DNA of 64,000 nt from Paraburkholderia largidicola (GTDB lineage: Bacteria; Pseudomonadota; Gammaproteobacteria; Burkholderiales; Burkholderiaceae): the NCBI RefSeq assembly GCF_013426895.1, contig NZ_AP023177.1:372001-436000 (forward strand), read 5' to 3'. The notes beneath the pieces are model-generated. The model worked only from the letters and a program-made list of their open reading frames with translations. It was not told the DNA's origin and did not search any database. A program made the position numbers and the translations under genes. Positions 36,303 to 43,951 of the stretch are shown here, in pieces. Within the stretch, counting starts at the first letter, position 1. Every line of letters starts with the position of its first letter.

Positions 36303-38549
36303 ATGAGCATGTTTTCTGGAATCGAGAAGGACGAACCGTCGTCGCGCGGCCTGCTCGGTCGCTTCCGCGCGCTGCGATCGAGCTTCACCGAAGAGTCTCC
36401 TTCGTCGATGCCGATCGCTGGCTCGGACGGCAAGCCTGAGTCCGACCGTGAGCCCAAACTGAGGTCGAAGAGCAAGCCCCTGAAAGCGGAACCGGTGGAA
36501 ATGACGCCGGGGCAACCGATGACGCTCGGCATGCGGCTTCGCATGGGTGACGTATCCGACGTCGAAGCATTTGACGACGTTCCGGCCGGAGATGCGGACC
36601 GTCACACGCCGGCGGTGACGGCCAATGAAGCCGACTCCCGTCCCCGTGACCTGGCTGCGGACGTGCAACCGGAGCAGGCGATCGTCGAACATCTGCCGCT
36701 TGTAGAGCCGCTGGCAAAGCCGCAAGCAGTTGAGCGTCCGCTTCATGCGGAGCACAACACCGCGTTGGGCGATCGAGACGACGTGGAAACAGTCCAGTCG
36801 CCGGTTTCCGATGCTGCCCGCGCCGCGGCCGATGACGTGCACGAGGTTCGCGCACAGGCCGATATCGCCAAACGCGCGCCGGATTTCACGGCCCGCGGCC
36901 TGCCCGACTTGGCGGCCGCCGATGCACTGACGTTCAAGCGCATCCTGAGCGGCCGCGGACCCGACGCGGCGCTGCGGATCAATGACACTGCGCGCCGTGA
37001 GTTCATTGCCGTCGAGATTCAGGCGGGCATGTCGATCGTCGTGACCACCCGCAGCTTTCACGAGTCCGCGCTCTACGCGACCTATGTGATGGATCTCGAA
37101 CGCGCCGACATCAAGGTGCATGAGGAGCTGCTGGCGAGCGCCGACGTCATCGCTGCGATTTACGCGATGGAGCGCAATCGATCTGCCGCGATCGTGCCGG
37201 AGTCGTCGCGCGCGATCGGCACGTTCCGGGATGTGATCGAAGCGGCCCATAGCTACGGCGCGAGCGACGTGCATTGGGAAGATCGCGATTTCTCGTCGGA
37301 AGTGGAGGTCCGTTTTCGCGTCGACGGCGATCTCTACACATTCCGCCGGCTGAGCAAGGAGATGGTGCGCAAGTCGCTTGCCGCTGCGTATCAGGATCTC
37401 GTCCAGCGCAACACGAACTCGGGCGAGACATTCCAGCCGACTGCACCGCAGTCCGCGATGATTCCGCTCGTTGTAGCCGCAGACCCGCTTAACCTGCGTT
37501 GGCAAAGTTCGCCGCTCGTTGGCGGTTACGACGTGGCCCTGCGGATGCTCGACGGTAACTTCAAAAACCCGAAGGTGCTGCTGCCGGAGCAGATGGGCCT
37601 GGAAGAGAGCCAGCTGGCGATCATCGAGGCACTCGGGCGCGTGAGCGGAGGCGCATCGTTCGCCACCGGAGAGACCGGCTCTGCAAAGAGCACGCTGCTA
37701 CGCGCGATGTCGTTCCGCATTGATCGGCGCGATCTGCGCAAGCAGTTCGCCGTGAGCGAGCCGTCGGAATACCCGATGCCATGGCTCTCGGATATCTCGA
37801 TTACGCGCCGTCCGGATGAGACAGACGAAGAGGCAAGCCGGAAGTACGCCGAGGTGATCCGTACGTTGATGCGTATGGACCCTTGCGACGTGACCGTGAA
37901 CGAGATCCGGGACCATGTGGTTGCCGCGCTTGTGGTCGAGCTTGCCCTGACGGGACACCCGATCCGCTCGTCGCTGCATGCTGACAGTCTGATCGGCGCG
38001 GTCATGCGCCTGGTCGGCGGTCGGCTGCAGTTGCCCGTCGACGAGGTTGCATCCGAGAAATTCCTGAACGCGGTCAGCAACCAGAAGCTGATTCCGCTGT
38101 TGTGTCCGCGTTGCAAGGTTCCGGCCGCCGAGGTGATGGAGAAAGCGCAACTTGAACTGTTGCGATCGAAGTTTGGGCTCGACACCCGCGCCATGGCATG
38201 TCGCAACTTCGATGGTTGCGAACACTGCCGACGCAAGGGTCTTTTCACCCGTGCTGGAAAGGTCGCTGCGGGCGCGAAGGGGCAGACGCTCGCGATGGAG
38301 ATCTATCGCCCGACGCCTGAGTTTCTCGACCGCGTTCTCGTCCGCGACTGGCGCGGAGCGGAGAAGGTCTGGCGCAATGAGCGCAGGACAGGTTTCGACG
38401 ATCCAGACATGACAGGCAAGACGATCTATGAGCACGCGCTGTACAAGGCGTCGCAGGGGATTATCGATCCGCGCTTCATCGACGAGAGCATGCGTACGTT
38501 CGAGAGCTACCGCGTGTTCCCGGACCACGCTGGAGCGATGCCGTCATGA
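36303..38549 (+). CDS. pilQ: Type IVb pilus assembly ATPase, PilQ/GspE family
   Basis: A 748-residue secretion ATPase. The first ~300 residues are acidic and variable. The N2 domain follows (ASDVHWEDRDFSSEVEVRFR), then Walker A GETGSAKST (residues 456-464), the Asp box and the Walker B-like region MRMDPCDVTVNEIRD, and a C-terminal four-Cys zinc site (CPRC...C..C in LLCPRCKVPAAEV and CEHCRRKG). Walker A has Ala461 where Gly is near-invariant before the Lys, which is odd. The ribosome site GAGG precedes the ATG, and it overlaps pilR by 4 nt. Confidence 0.88.
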   Translation: MSMFSGIEKDEPSSRGLLGRFRALRSSFTEESPSSMPIAGSDGKPESDREPKLRSKSKPLKAEPVEMTPGQPMTLGMRLRMGDVSDVEAFDDVPAGDADRHTPAVTANEADSRPRDLAADVQPEQAIVEHLPLVEPLAKPQAVERPLHAEHNTALGDRDDVETVQSPVSDAARAAADDVHEVRAQADIAKRAPDFTARGLPDLAAADALTFKRILSGRGPDAALRINDTARREFIAVEIQAGMSIVVTTRSFHESALYATYVMDLERADIKVHEELLASADVIAAIYAMERNRSAAIVPESSRAIGTFRDVIEAAHSYGASDVHWEDRDFSSEVEVRFRVDGDLYTFRRLSKEMVRKSLAAAYQDLVQRNTNSGETFQPTAPQSAMIPLVVAADPLNLRWQSSPLVGGYDVALRMLDGNFKNPKVLLPEQMGLEESQLAIIEALGRVSGGASFATGETGSAKSTLLRAMSFRIDRRDLRKQFAVSEPSEYPMPWLSDISITRRPDETDEEASRKYAEVIRTLMRMDPCDVTVNEIRDHVVAALVVELALTGHPIRSSLHADSLIGAVMRLVGGRLQLPVDEVASEKFLNAVSNQKLIPLLCPRCKVPAAEVMEKAQLELLRSKFGLDTRAMACRNFDGCEHCRRKGLFTRAGKVAAGAKGQTLAMEIYRPTPEFLDRVLVRDWRGAEKVWRNERRTGFDDPDMTGKTIYEHALYKASQGIIDPRFIDESMRTFESYRVFPDHAGAMPS

Positions 38550-39688
38550 TCCGTCGTCTGATCTATTCCATGCTGATGGCGCTGCCACGCGATTACCGTC
38601 TCGCGTTCGCGAAAGCCCGCTTCCGGAAAGCGCGCGAGACCTTTTATGAAGAGACGAAGCTCGACGTCGCAACGAAGGGTCTGCGCAATCGCGAGACGTT
38701 GCTTGAGCGTCTCCGTACGCTCGAGAAGCGCCACCGCGAGCGTAGCCAGATCGTGTGGATCGTCTACCACGAGATTGGTCGTCGTATGGTCGCGGGGGAG
38801 CCTTTCGCACGGGCGATGAAGCCGTTCATTCCACTCGACGAGTTCGCGCTGCTGGATCTGGCGGGCAAGTCCACGAAGGAGGACGCCGCCGAGCGCGGTC
38901 TCGACCTCGCGGGCATGGCGGCCAACGCGAAGCGGATTCTCTCCGACTCGACCTCCATGCAGATGGCGTACCCGGCGTTCCTGCTCGTCTATCTGTACGG
39001 TCTGTGCATGATCTTCGGCGGCGCTGTCTTCCCGCAGATTCTGGAAGTCAAACCGCTCAACGACTGGATGCCCTATGGCCGGATGCTGTATGCGATCGAT
39101 ACGTTCTGCTACGACTACTGGTGGCTCTCGGGCTCGGTCGTCGGGCTTGCCGTGTTTGCGTACTTCGCGACGATCCGCCGCTGGACGGGCGAGCTGCGCA
39201 ACCGCGTCGACAACGCGCCGCTCATGTGGCGCAACCGCCGCGATCTGCGTGGCGCGCTGCTGATCGTTTCGCTCGCAGGCCTGTTCGATTCGAATCTCAC
39301 GTTGCGCGCGGCGATCGATCAACTGATGGAGAACGCAGACCCGTGGCTGCGATGGCACCTTGAGCGCATGAGCCGTCGCCTGACTGCGACGCCTCACCAG
39401 CCGATGCGCGCACTGGATACGGGGATATTTTCGGAAATCATCGTCGACAAGATCACCGACGCGGCTGGCCGTGACCAGTTCATCGACGCGATCAAATCTC
39501 TCGGGCGCACCTCGTTGTCTCGCGTCGTCGAGGCCGTGCGTCGCAACGCCCGGATCACGCACTACATCCTGATGGGCATCGCGGTCGCCGTGTTTGTCGG
39601 AGTCGGGGTCGGCTCTTATGTGGCCACGGGTGCGGCGAGCTTCGACATACCTACGCCGTCCGTGAACGGTTCATCCATTTCAGAATAA
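38546..39688 (+). CDS. pilR: Type IVb pilus inner-membrane protein PilR (GspF family)
   Basis: A 380-residue polytopic protein of the T2SSF/GspF family, with spans at AYPAFLLVYLYGLCMIFGGA (about residues 140-159), YDYWWLSGSVVGLAVFAYFA (about 190-209) and near the C-terminus (YILMGIAVAVFVGVGVGSYV). Two GspF-like repeats flank the central spans. It is the platform on which the ATPase acts. It overlaps pilQ by ATGA and ends 9 nt before the pilin gene. Confidence 0.9.
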   Translation: MIRRLIYSMLMALPRDYRLAFAKARFRKARETFYEETKLDVATKGLRNRETLLERLRTLEKRHRERSQIVWIVYHEIGRRMVAGEPFARAMKPFIPLDEFALLDLAGKSTKEDAAERGLDLAGMAANAKRILSDSTSMQMAYPAFLLVYLYGLCMIFGGAVFPQILEVKPLNDWMPYGRMLYAIDTFCYDYWWLSGSVVGLAVFAYFATIRRWTGELRNRVDNAPLMWRNRRDLRGALLIVSLAGLFDSNLTLRAAIDQLMENADPWLRWHLERMSRRLTATPHQPMRALDTGIFSEIIVDKITDAAGRDQFIDAIKSLGRTSLSRVVEAVRRNARITHYILMGIAVAVFVGVGVGSYVATGAASFDIPTPSVNGSSISE

Positions 39689-39697
39689 GGAAAACAC

Positions 39698-40312
39698 ATG
39701 CAAAGCGAAAAGAATACGCCGGCAGTCACTCCGAACAAGGACGCGAAGGTGGCGCGGCCGATGCTGCTTCGGATGGCGCGACGCCGCCGCCAGTCGGGCG
39801 AACTGTCGATGATCGAAGGCGCGGGCATCATGGCCGCAGCTGCGGTGCTCGCGATCGCTGCGATCGCAGGCGGCAAGTACGTCTATGACCGCGTGCAGGC
39901 TGGCCGCTTCAAGGCAGAAGCGCAATTCTTCCATTCCGGTGTGCTGGATGCCACCGCGAACGACGTCGACTATTCGACCGAGTCGCTCACTTCACTTGCG
40001 CAGAACCACGCGTTCGATGCAGCGGGATCGCGCGTGGCATCGGATCATTCGACGGTGCGAGGCCTCTTTGGCGGCAACGTGACGGTGAGCCTTGGCTCGA
40101 TGAGCGCAACCGATGACTCGGTGATCATCAACTATCCGGTGCCGAACACGATCTGCACGCTCGCCATGCCCGCTGTCGTGGCGGCGTATCCGATGGTCAC
40201 CGTCAACGGAACGACGGTCTCCGGACCGTCGACCACCTTCGACGGTTCGACGGCGGGCGCAGCGTGCGGTACTGGAACGGCGACCGTCGCCATGTACGTG
40301 ACCAAGAACTGA
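39698..40312 (+). CDS. pilS: Type IVb major pilin (PilS-like prepilin)
   Basis: A 204-residue prepilin with a long, basic leader (about 34 residues ending RRRRQSG) and a hydrophobic helix ELSMIEGAGIMAAAAVLAIA. In usual prepilins Glu is at +5 after the Gly cut. Here the Glu of SMIE is at +6 if cut after Gly, or +5 if cut after the next Glu. The C-terminal domain holds a Cys pair (ICTLAM, AACGTG), consistent with the disulfide loop of type IVb pilins. AAGGAAAAC precedes the ATG. Confidence 0.85.
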   Translation: MQSEKNTPAVTPNKDAKVARPMLLRMARRRRQSGELSMIEGAGIMAAAAVLAIAAIAGGKYVYDRVQAGRFKAEAQFFHSGVLDATANDVDYSTESLTSLAQNHAFDAAGSRVASDHSTVRGLFGGNVTVSLGSMSATDDSVIINYPVPNTICTLAMPAVVAAYPMVTVNGTTVSGPSTTFDGSTAGAACGTGTATVAMYVTKN

Positions 40313-40326
40313 ACGGGTAGCCGAAC

Positions 40327-41457
40327 GTGAGCATCATCGAGATGGCCATTGTGCTGCTGGCGGCCGCGATCATGACTGTGGTCGGGATCAAGCAGGATGT
40401 CGCGAAGCAGCGCGCCGGCCTGCTGGCGGCCGAGGGGCAGAGCGAGGCCAGGATTAACGTCGCGCTTTCGAAGTGGTCGACGGACAACTTCTCGACCTTG
40501 CTGGCGCAGTACGCGTCGAGCGGCTCAGCGACGCTTACTGCACCGTCGATCGACGACCTGCACACGCAAGGCTATCTCAAGACTGCCTTTCGCGATGGCC
40601 CGTTTTGGGGCGGCACGTATCAGATTGACATGACGATGGTGCCCGCCGGATGCACCGCGGACGCCGGCAATTGTCACGTGTCATACCGCATGTACACGTC
40701 GCAACCCGTCACCCACTACGGGCAGCCGGATAGCGACGCGGCATCCCAGATCGCTCAGGCGGGCGGCAGCGACTTCGGCTATTCGAAGCTTCCGAGCCCG
40801 GCAAACATCGTCGGCCTGCTCGGAAAGTGGACGGCGGCGAATCCGGTCGGCGGTTCACCCGCCGGTGTCGTTCTCGCGACCAACGGGGATGGCGGTGACG
40901 GCGACGCTATCTACATCCGTCGCGACGGCTCACTCACGTGGACAGGCGATCAGAACGTCAATCACGTCAGCCTGCATAACGTTCATAACCTCGACGCGGA
41001 AGGGACGATCAGCGCAGCGAATGTAGGCGCCACGGGCGCAATCGCTGCGAGCGGCGCGGTAGCAGCTGGGACGACTGTTTCGACGGGCAACATCGGATGG
41101 CCGCGCACGGCTTGTCCGAGCGCCAACGCGATGACGGGGGCGAGTGACAACTCGGGCCTGATGCTGTCGTGCCAAGACGTCTCAGGTGTACTGCAGTGGA
41201 TGCCGGTTGGCGGGCAGAAGCTGTGGTACGGCTATACAGGGATACCAAATGGGAACGGCACTTTCGTGCCCAACCCGAACTGCCCAGGGGGGGGTACTCC
41301 GGGGATAACTGTCTCCGGCCAAAGCCTATACACGGACCCTACGGCCGCGATCAATTACCCGACGGTGGGCACGGGACCGTGGACCGTCTATATCACCGAC
41401 GGCAGCGGGTCGATCATCCCGGGCAGTGCTGTCGCATCGACGTTTTGCTCTTACTAG
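40327..41457 (+). CDS. pilV: Minor pilin / tip adhesin, PilV-like
   Basis: A 376-residue protein beginning GTG as MSIIEMAIVLLAAAIMTVVG, a pilin helix with Glu5 but no leader before it: the codons upstream include an in-frame TAG. The N-terminal third matches PilV proteins (SKWSTDNFSTLLAQYASSGS, YLKTAFRDGPFWGGTYQI), then comes a shaft-like region and a Cys-bearing C-terminus (CPGGGTPGITVSG). PilV proteins sit at the tip of R64-type pili and choose recipient cells. No shufflon repeats or recombinase gene were seen. It lies 14 nt after pilS. Confidence 0.8.
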   Translation: MSIIEMAIVLLAAAIMTVVGIKQDVAKQRAGLLAAEGQSEARINVALSKWSTDNFSTLLAQYASSGSATLTAPSIDDLHTQGYLKTAFRDGPFWGGTYQIDMTMVPAGCTADAGNCHVSYRMYTSQPVTHYGQPDSDAASQIAQAGGSDFGYSKLPSPANIVGLLGKWTAANPVGGSPAGVVLATNGDGGDGDAIYIRRDGSLTWTGDQNVNHVSLHNVHNLDAEGTISAANVGATGAIAASGAVAAGTTVSTGNIGWPRTACPSANAMTGASDNSGLMLSCQDVSGVLQWMPVGGQKLWYGYTGIPNGNGTFVPNPNCPGGGTPGITVSGQSLYTDPTAAINYPTVGTGPWTVYITDGSGSIIPGSAVASTFCSY

Positions 41458-41468
41458 AAGGCTGGGTA

Positions 41469-42107
41469 ATGACTCTAATTCTAATCAGAATAGCAATCAG
41501 GATCGGCGTGGTTGCCTGCATGCTGTTGGGTGGAAGTTCCGCGATCGCCGGGCCAGTGCGGTGCTCAGTCAACAATCAGGATTCGACGTGTGTTGGGCAC
41601 ATCACGACGGCATGGCAAACGCCTCCGACTTGCCCGACGGCGGCTGGGTGGACGATGATCGCGCCGGCTAGTTGGATAGGGTCACAATACTCTGCTCCGC
41701 AATGCAGTTATCAAGCTCCGCCCACTTGCCCCGGCGGCTTTCACGAGACAGTTCCACCTTCATGGGATGGAGCGAACTGGGTTGGGCAACAGTGTCAACC
41801 GAACGCGACGCAGGCGACAGCTCTGAACGCATGTACGGCACAGGTCTCAGCGGCATATGTCGCTACGTCCGACTGGGGCCAGGTTACCGACCCGACGGTC
41901 CTGAACTCGGCGGCGACATACGCTGCGGCGAACGGCATCCCGAGTTGGACAGCCCTTTTCACACGCGGGTACGACGGCCCCACTTACTCATTGCCATGCT
42001 TTGATAGAAACGACTACAGAGCCGCGTGCTATGTAAACGGTACGACAGCCGTTGGCCTGATTATTGGTCAAGCGTCGTCCGCATCGAGTGGAGCCTGCAA
42101 TCACTGA
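41469..42107 (+). CDS. Small secreted Cys-rich protein, end of pilus operon
   Basis: A 212-residue protein from ATG 41469. A signal peptide (MLLGGSSAIAG) is followed by a mature part with at least ten cysteines and two similar modules (QTPPTCPTAAGWTMIAPASW and QAPPTCPGGFHETVPPSWDG). No family is recognised. Position straight after pilV and before the operon terminator suggests a secreted pilus-associated or adhesin accessory factor. GC and codon use are a little lower than its neighbours. Confidence 0.65.
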   Translation: MTLILIRIAIRIGVVACMLLGGSSAIAGPVRCSVNNQDSTCVGHITTAWQTPPTCPTAAGWTMIAPASWIGSQYSAPQCSYQAPPTCPGGFHETVPPSWDGANWVGQQCQPNATQATALNACTAQVSAAYVATSDWGQVTDPTVLNSAATYAAANGIPSWTALFTRGYDGPTYSLPCFDRNDYRAACYVNGTTAVGLIIGQASSASSGACNH

Positions 42108-42134
42108 CTGACCTCTTTCCTCGCCCCAAAAAAA

Positions 42135-42160
42135 CGCCCCATAAGGGGCGCTTTGTTTTT
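42135..42160. terminator. Bidirectional terminator between pilus operon and CAP gene
   Basis: Stem CGCCCC-ATAA-GGGGCG with CTTTGTTTTT on the right and a run of seven A on the left (T-run when read leftward). It serves the rightward pilus operon and the leftward lipoprotein gene, whose stop is at 42172. Confidence 0.9.
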
Positions 42161-42171
42161 GGCGTTTTCGA

Positions 42172-43149
42172 CTATCCAACGATGTTTCCAGTTGTAAAGG
42201 AGAAGGTGCGTGAGAAGGCTACACCGTTAATTGTGCCCGTAAGCGAGACCGTGTACTGCGAGTTCGGGGACAAAGGCGTTGTCGGATACGCGACGCCCAT
42301 CCAGGACGGCAGGATCTTGTTAGGGTCTTTAGCCGAATCCAGCACCTGTAGCGTGATAACGTGAGAGGAGGAGTCGGTCATCGTAGCGGTCTGCATCACG
42401 ATCGTATCAGTCTGATTCCCGGCGACCGCAACCGGCGTGCCCCAGTTGCCCGAAGTTGCTGGCGGCGTTGGAATTTCTCCGCCCGCCGAGTATGCGACAC
42501 CGGTCGTTCCTTGGCAGGGGAACGTCAGCGGTGCATTCGTGATCACCGGCTTGTAATCCGCCAAGGTCATGGAGTACCACTCTTGCGGAAAGCCGTTGAA
42601 GGTTGTGGCAACCTTGCCAATACCTACTGCCGTTGTCGGCGCGACAGCGATGTCAATGTGATACACGCCGGAAATCAGGCCATACACGCTTTGTTGACCG
42701 TACTGCGCTTCCGTCCACGTTGCATTCGTATAGAAGCCACCGGAAACACCGACGAATCCGACATTCTGCGTGTAGCCGAAGTGAGCGGCCCGATCGACGT
42801 AGGTCGTGCCTGTAAAACCGGCGGCTCCCGTCGTTTCGGTATCGCTGACCACATTATTCGTAGCCTGATATTGCGCATGAGCGGCGGCAGCCTGGTCGAG
42901 CGCGGCATTTTCCTGCAATGCCGGAAACCCGCACTGCTGACGTTGCTGGTTGAGCAGATTGAATGCGGTCAGCTGGAAGCTGTCGGCAGCGTATTGCGGA
43001 GCGGTCAGGTTTGCGGGATTTGTCGTCGCCGTTGTCGTGCTTGCACCCGATGCTGGCGCTGCGCCCCCATTGCCGCCACCACCACCGCAAGCCGCAAGAG
43101 TGATGGCAGCTGCAAAAGAAACGGCGGTCAGTGCGGAAATCTTCTTCAT
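42172..43149 (-). CDS. CAP-domain (SCP/PR1) lipoprotein
   Basis: A 325-residue lipoprotein with lipobox LAAC (Cys21) and a Gly-rich linker. A CAP domain (about 60-215) opens FQLTAFNLLNQQRQQCGFPA and includes ALDQAAAAHAQYQATNNVVS and the GVYHIDIAV segment. The C-terminal ~95 residues form a beta-rich module of the kind seen on surface proteins (SPNSQYTVSLTGTINGVAFS). Bacterial CAP proteins are secreted, with varied and mostly unknown roles. It is oriented against the pilus operon and has its own promoter-like motif at 43203-43229, so it is a separate unit. Confidence 0.85.
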   Translation of the reverse strand: MKKISALTAVSFAAAITLAACGGGGGNGGAAPASGASTTTATTNPANLTAPQYAADSFQLTAFNLLNQQRQQCGFPALQENAALDQAAAAHAQYQATNNVVSDTETTGAAGFTGTTYVDRAAHFGYTQNVGFVGVSGGFYTNATWTEAQYGQQSVYGLISGVYHIDIAVAPTTAVGIGKVATTFNGFPQEWYSMTLADYKPVITNAPLTFPCQGTTGVAYSAGGEIPTPPATSGNWGTPVAVAGNQTDTIVMQTATMTDSSSHVITLQVLDSAKDPNKILPSWMGVAYPTTPLSPNSQYTVSLTGTINGVAFSRTFSFTTGNIVG

Positions 43150-43202
43150 GTCCTAAACCTCGGTGTTGTTATTGGCTGTGCCCCTTGCACAACCTTGATT
43201 CC

Positions 43203-43229
43203 AGTTTATCGAGCGGGTATCAAAGTCAA
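43203..43229 (-). promoter_or_regulatory. Promoter-like motif of CAP lipoprotein gene
   Basis: Leftward TTGACT (43229-43224), 15-bp spacer, TAAACT (43208-43203). It lies about 55 bp before the start codon. The same motif with the same spacing precedes genes at 47779, 54314 and, less well, 52823. Confidence 0.6.
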
Positions 43230-43351
43230 GTCACCGCCGATCGCGCTCCCTCTCTCGTCGGGCTGTCGCGTTGATGCCGAATAGCGGGCGTCATTCTATT
43301 GCTATCGGAAATTTTGGGTAAGGCTTGAGAGAAAACGTTTGATGCCAAAAG

Positions 43352-43378
43352 GAAAAAGCCCGTCCAGAGGGCGGGCGT
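43352..43378 (-). terminator. Intrinsic terminator of FlhC-like operon
   Basis: Read leftward, GCCCG, a nine-base loop and CGGGC are followed by TTTTT. It lies 8 bp after the stop of the small membrane protein gene. Confidence 0.75.
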
Positions 43379-43385
43379 ATCGGGG

Positions 43386-43751
43386 TTATCGACGTTTGCG
43401 GTTGCGTCGGTGGAAAACTCGAAGGCCGATGAAAGCAGCTACCAGGGCGATGCCAGTAACGGCGGGCCCCACCTTCGCGAGCTGTGGAACGACTCTCGTG
43501 CCCATATACAGGGCAAATAGCGCGATTGCGACTCGCCCGACCCACGGCGCGTTCAGAAACGACAGGAGAGGCGAAGGCTGGCTGCCCACATACTCACCAT
43601 ATCCCTCGTTGGCCTTCTCCAGATCGAAGCCGGCGGCATCTACGGCGCGCTCGCTCTGGTAGAACTTCTCGTAGCGCTCAAACCGTCCGTCGCCGCGGCC
43701 CGCAAGCCACGCCGCATTGCTCTCTCGCGCCAGATACGCAAAGTCTTCCAT
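43386..43751 (-). CDS. Small membrane protein, unknown
   Basis: A 121-residue protein: the first ~65 residues are soluble and charged (MEDFAYLARESNAAWLAGRG, YEKFYQSERAVDAAGFDLEK), then two hydrophobic segments (VGRVAIALFALYMGT and AVTGIALVAAFIGLRVF) and a basic tail HRRNRKRR. I recognise no family. It is the last gene of the leftward FlhC-like unit, 14 nt after the previous stop, with a terminator just beyond. Confidence 0.7.
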   Translation of the reverse strand: MEDFAYLARESNAAWLAGRGDGRFERYEKFYQSERAVDAAGFDLEKANEGYGEYVGSQPSPLLSFLNAPWVGRVAIALFALYMGTRVVPQLAKVGPAVTGIALVAAFIGLRVFHRRNRKRR

Positions 43752-43765
43752 CGTTGTGCGCCTCG

Positions 43766-43951
43766 TCAGTGGATGCGTCCCGCATGCCAGGCGATTGCAC
43801 CGATCGCGTTGGCAATGATGCTGCCATCGGCCTCAGCGTAAAACGCGCCGGTTTCAGGATTCTGCCAACCAAACTGGGCTCGACCATCGCTGCCGAAGAT
43901 GACGAGTCCAGCTGGCAATTCCTGCGGAATGGTGCTGGTGTCAGGCGTCAT
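43766..43951 (-). CDS. Small soluble protein, unknown
   Basis: A 61-residue protein starting MTPDTSTIPQELPAGLVIFG and containing SDGRAQFGWQNPETGAFYAE, a beta-strand-rich pattern. Its ATG at 43951 overlaps the end of the FlhC-like gene by 11 nt, which suggests coupled translation. The frame continues upstream to 44089 only as shadow of that gene. No family recognised. Confidence 0.6.
   Translation of the reverse strand: MTPDTSTIPQELPAGLVIFGSDGRAQFGWQNPETGAFYAEADGSIIANAIGAIAWHAGRIH

Noticed and set aside
34148..37505. Two long leftward open frames (621 and 546 codons)
   Set aside because: They are antisense to pilO, pilP and pilQ, with Arg/His-rich composition typical of shadow frames in high-GC DNA.
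40327..42107. Shufflon at the pilV 3' end
   Set aside because: No inverted crossover repeats, alternative C-terminal cassettes or Rci-type recombinase next to pilV were found; the next gene has its own signal peptide.
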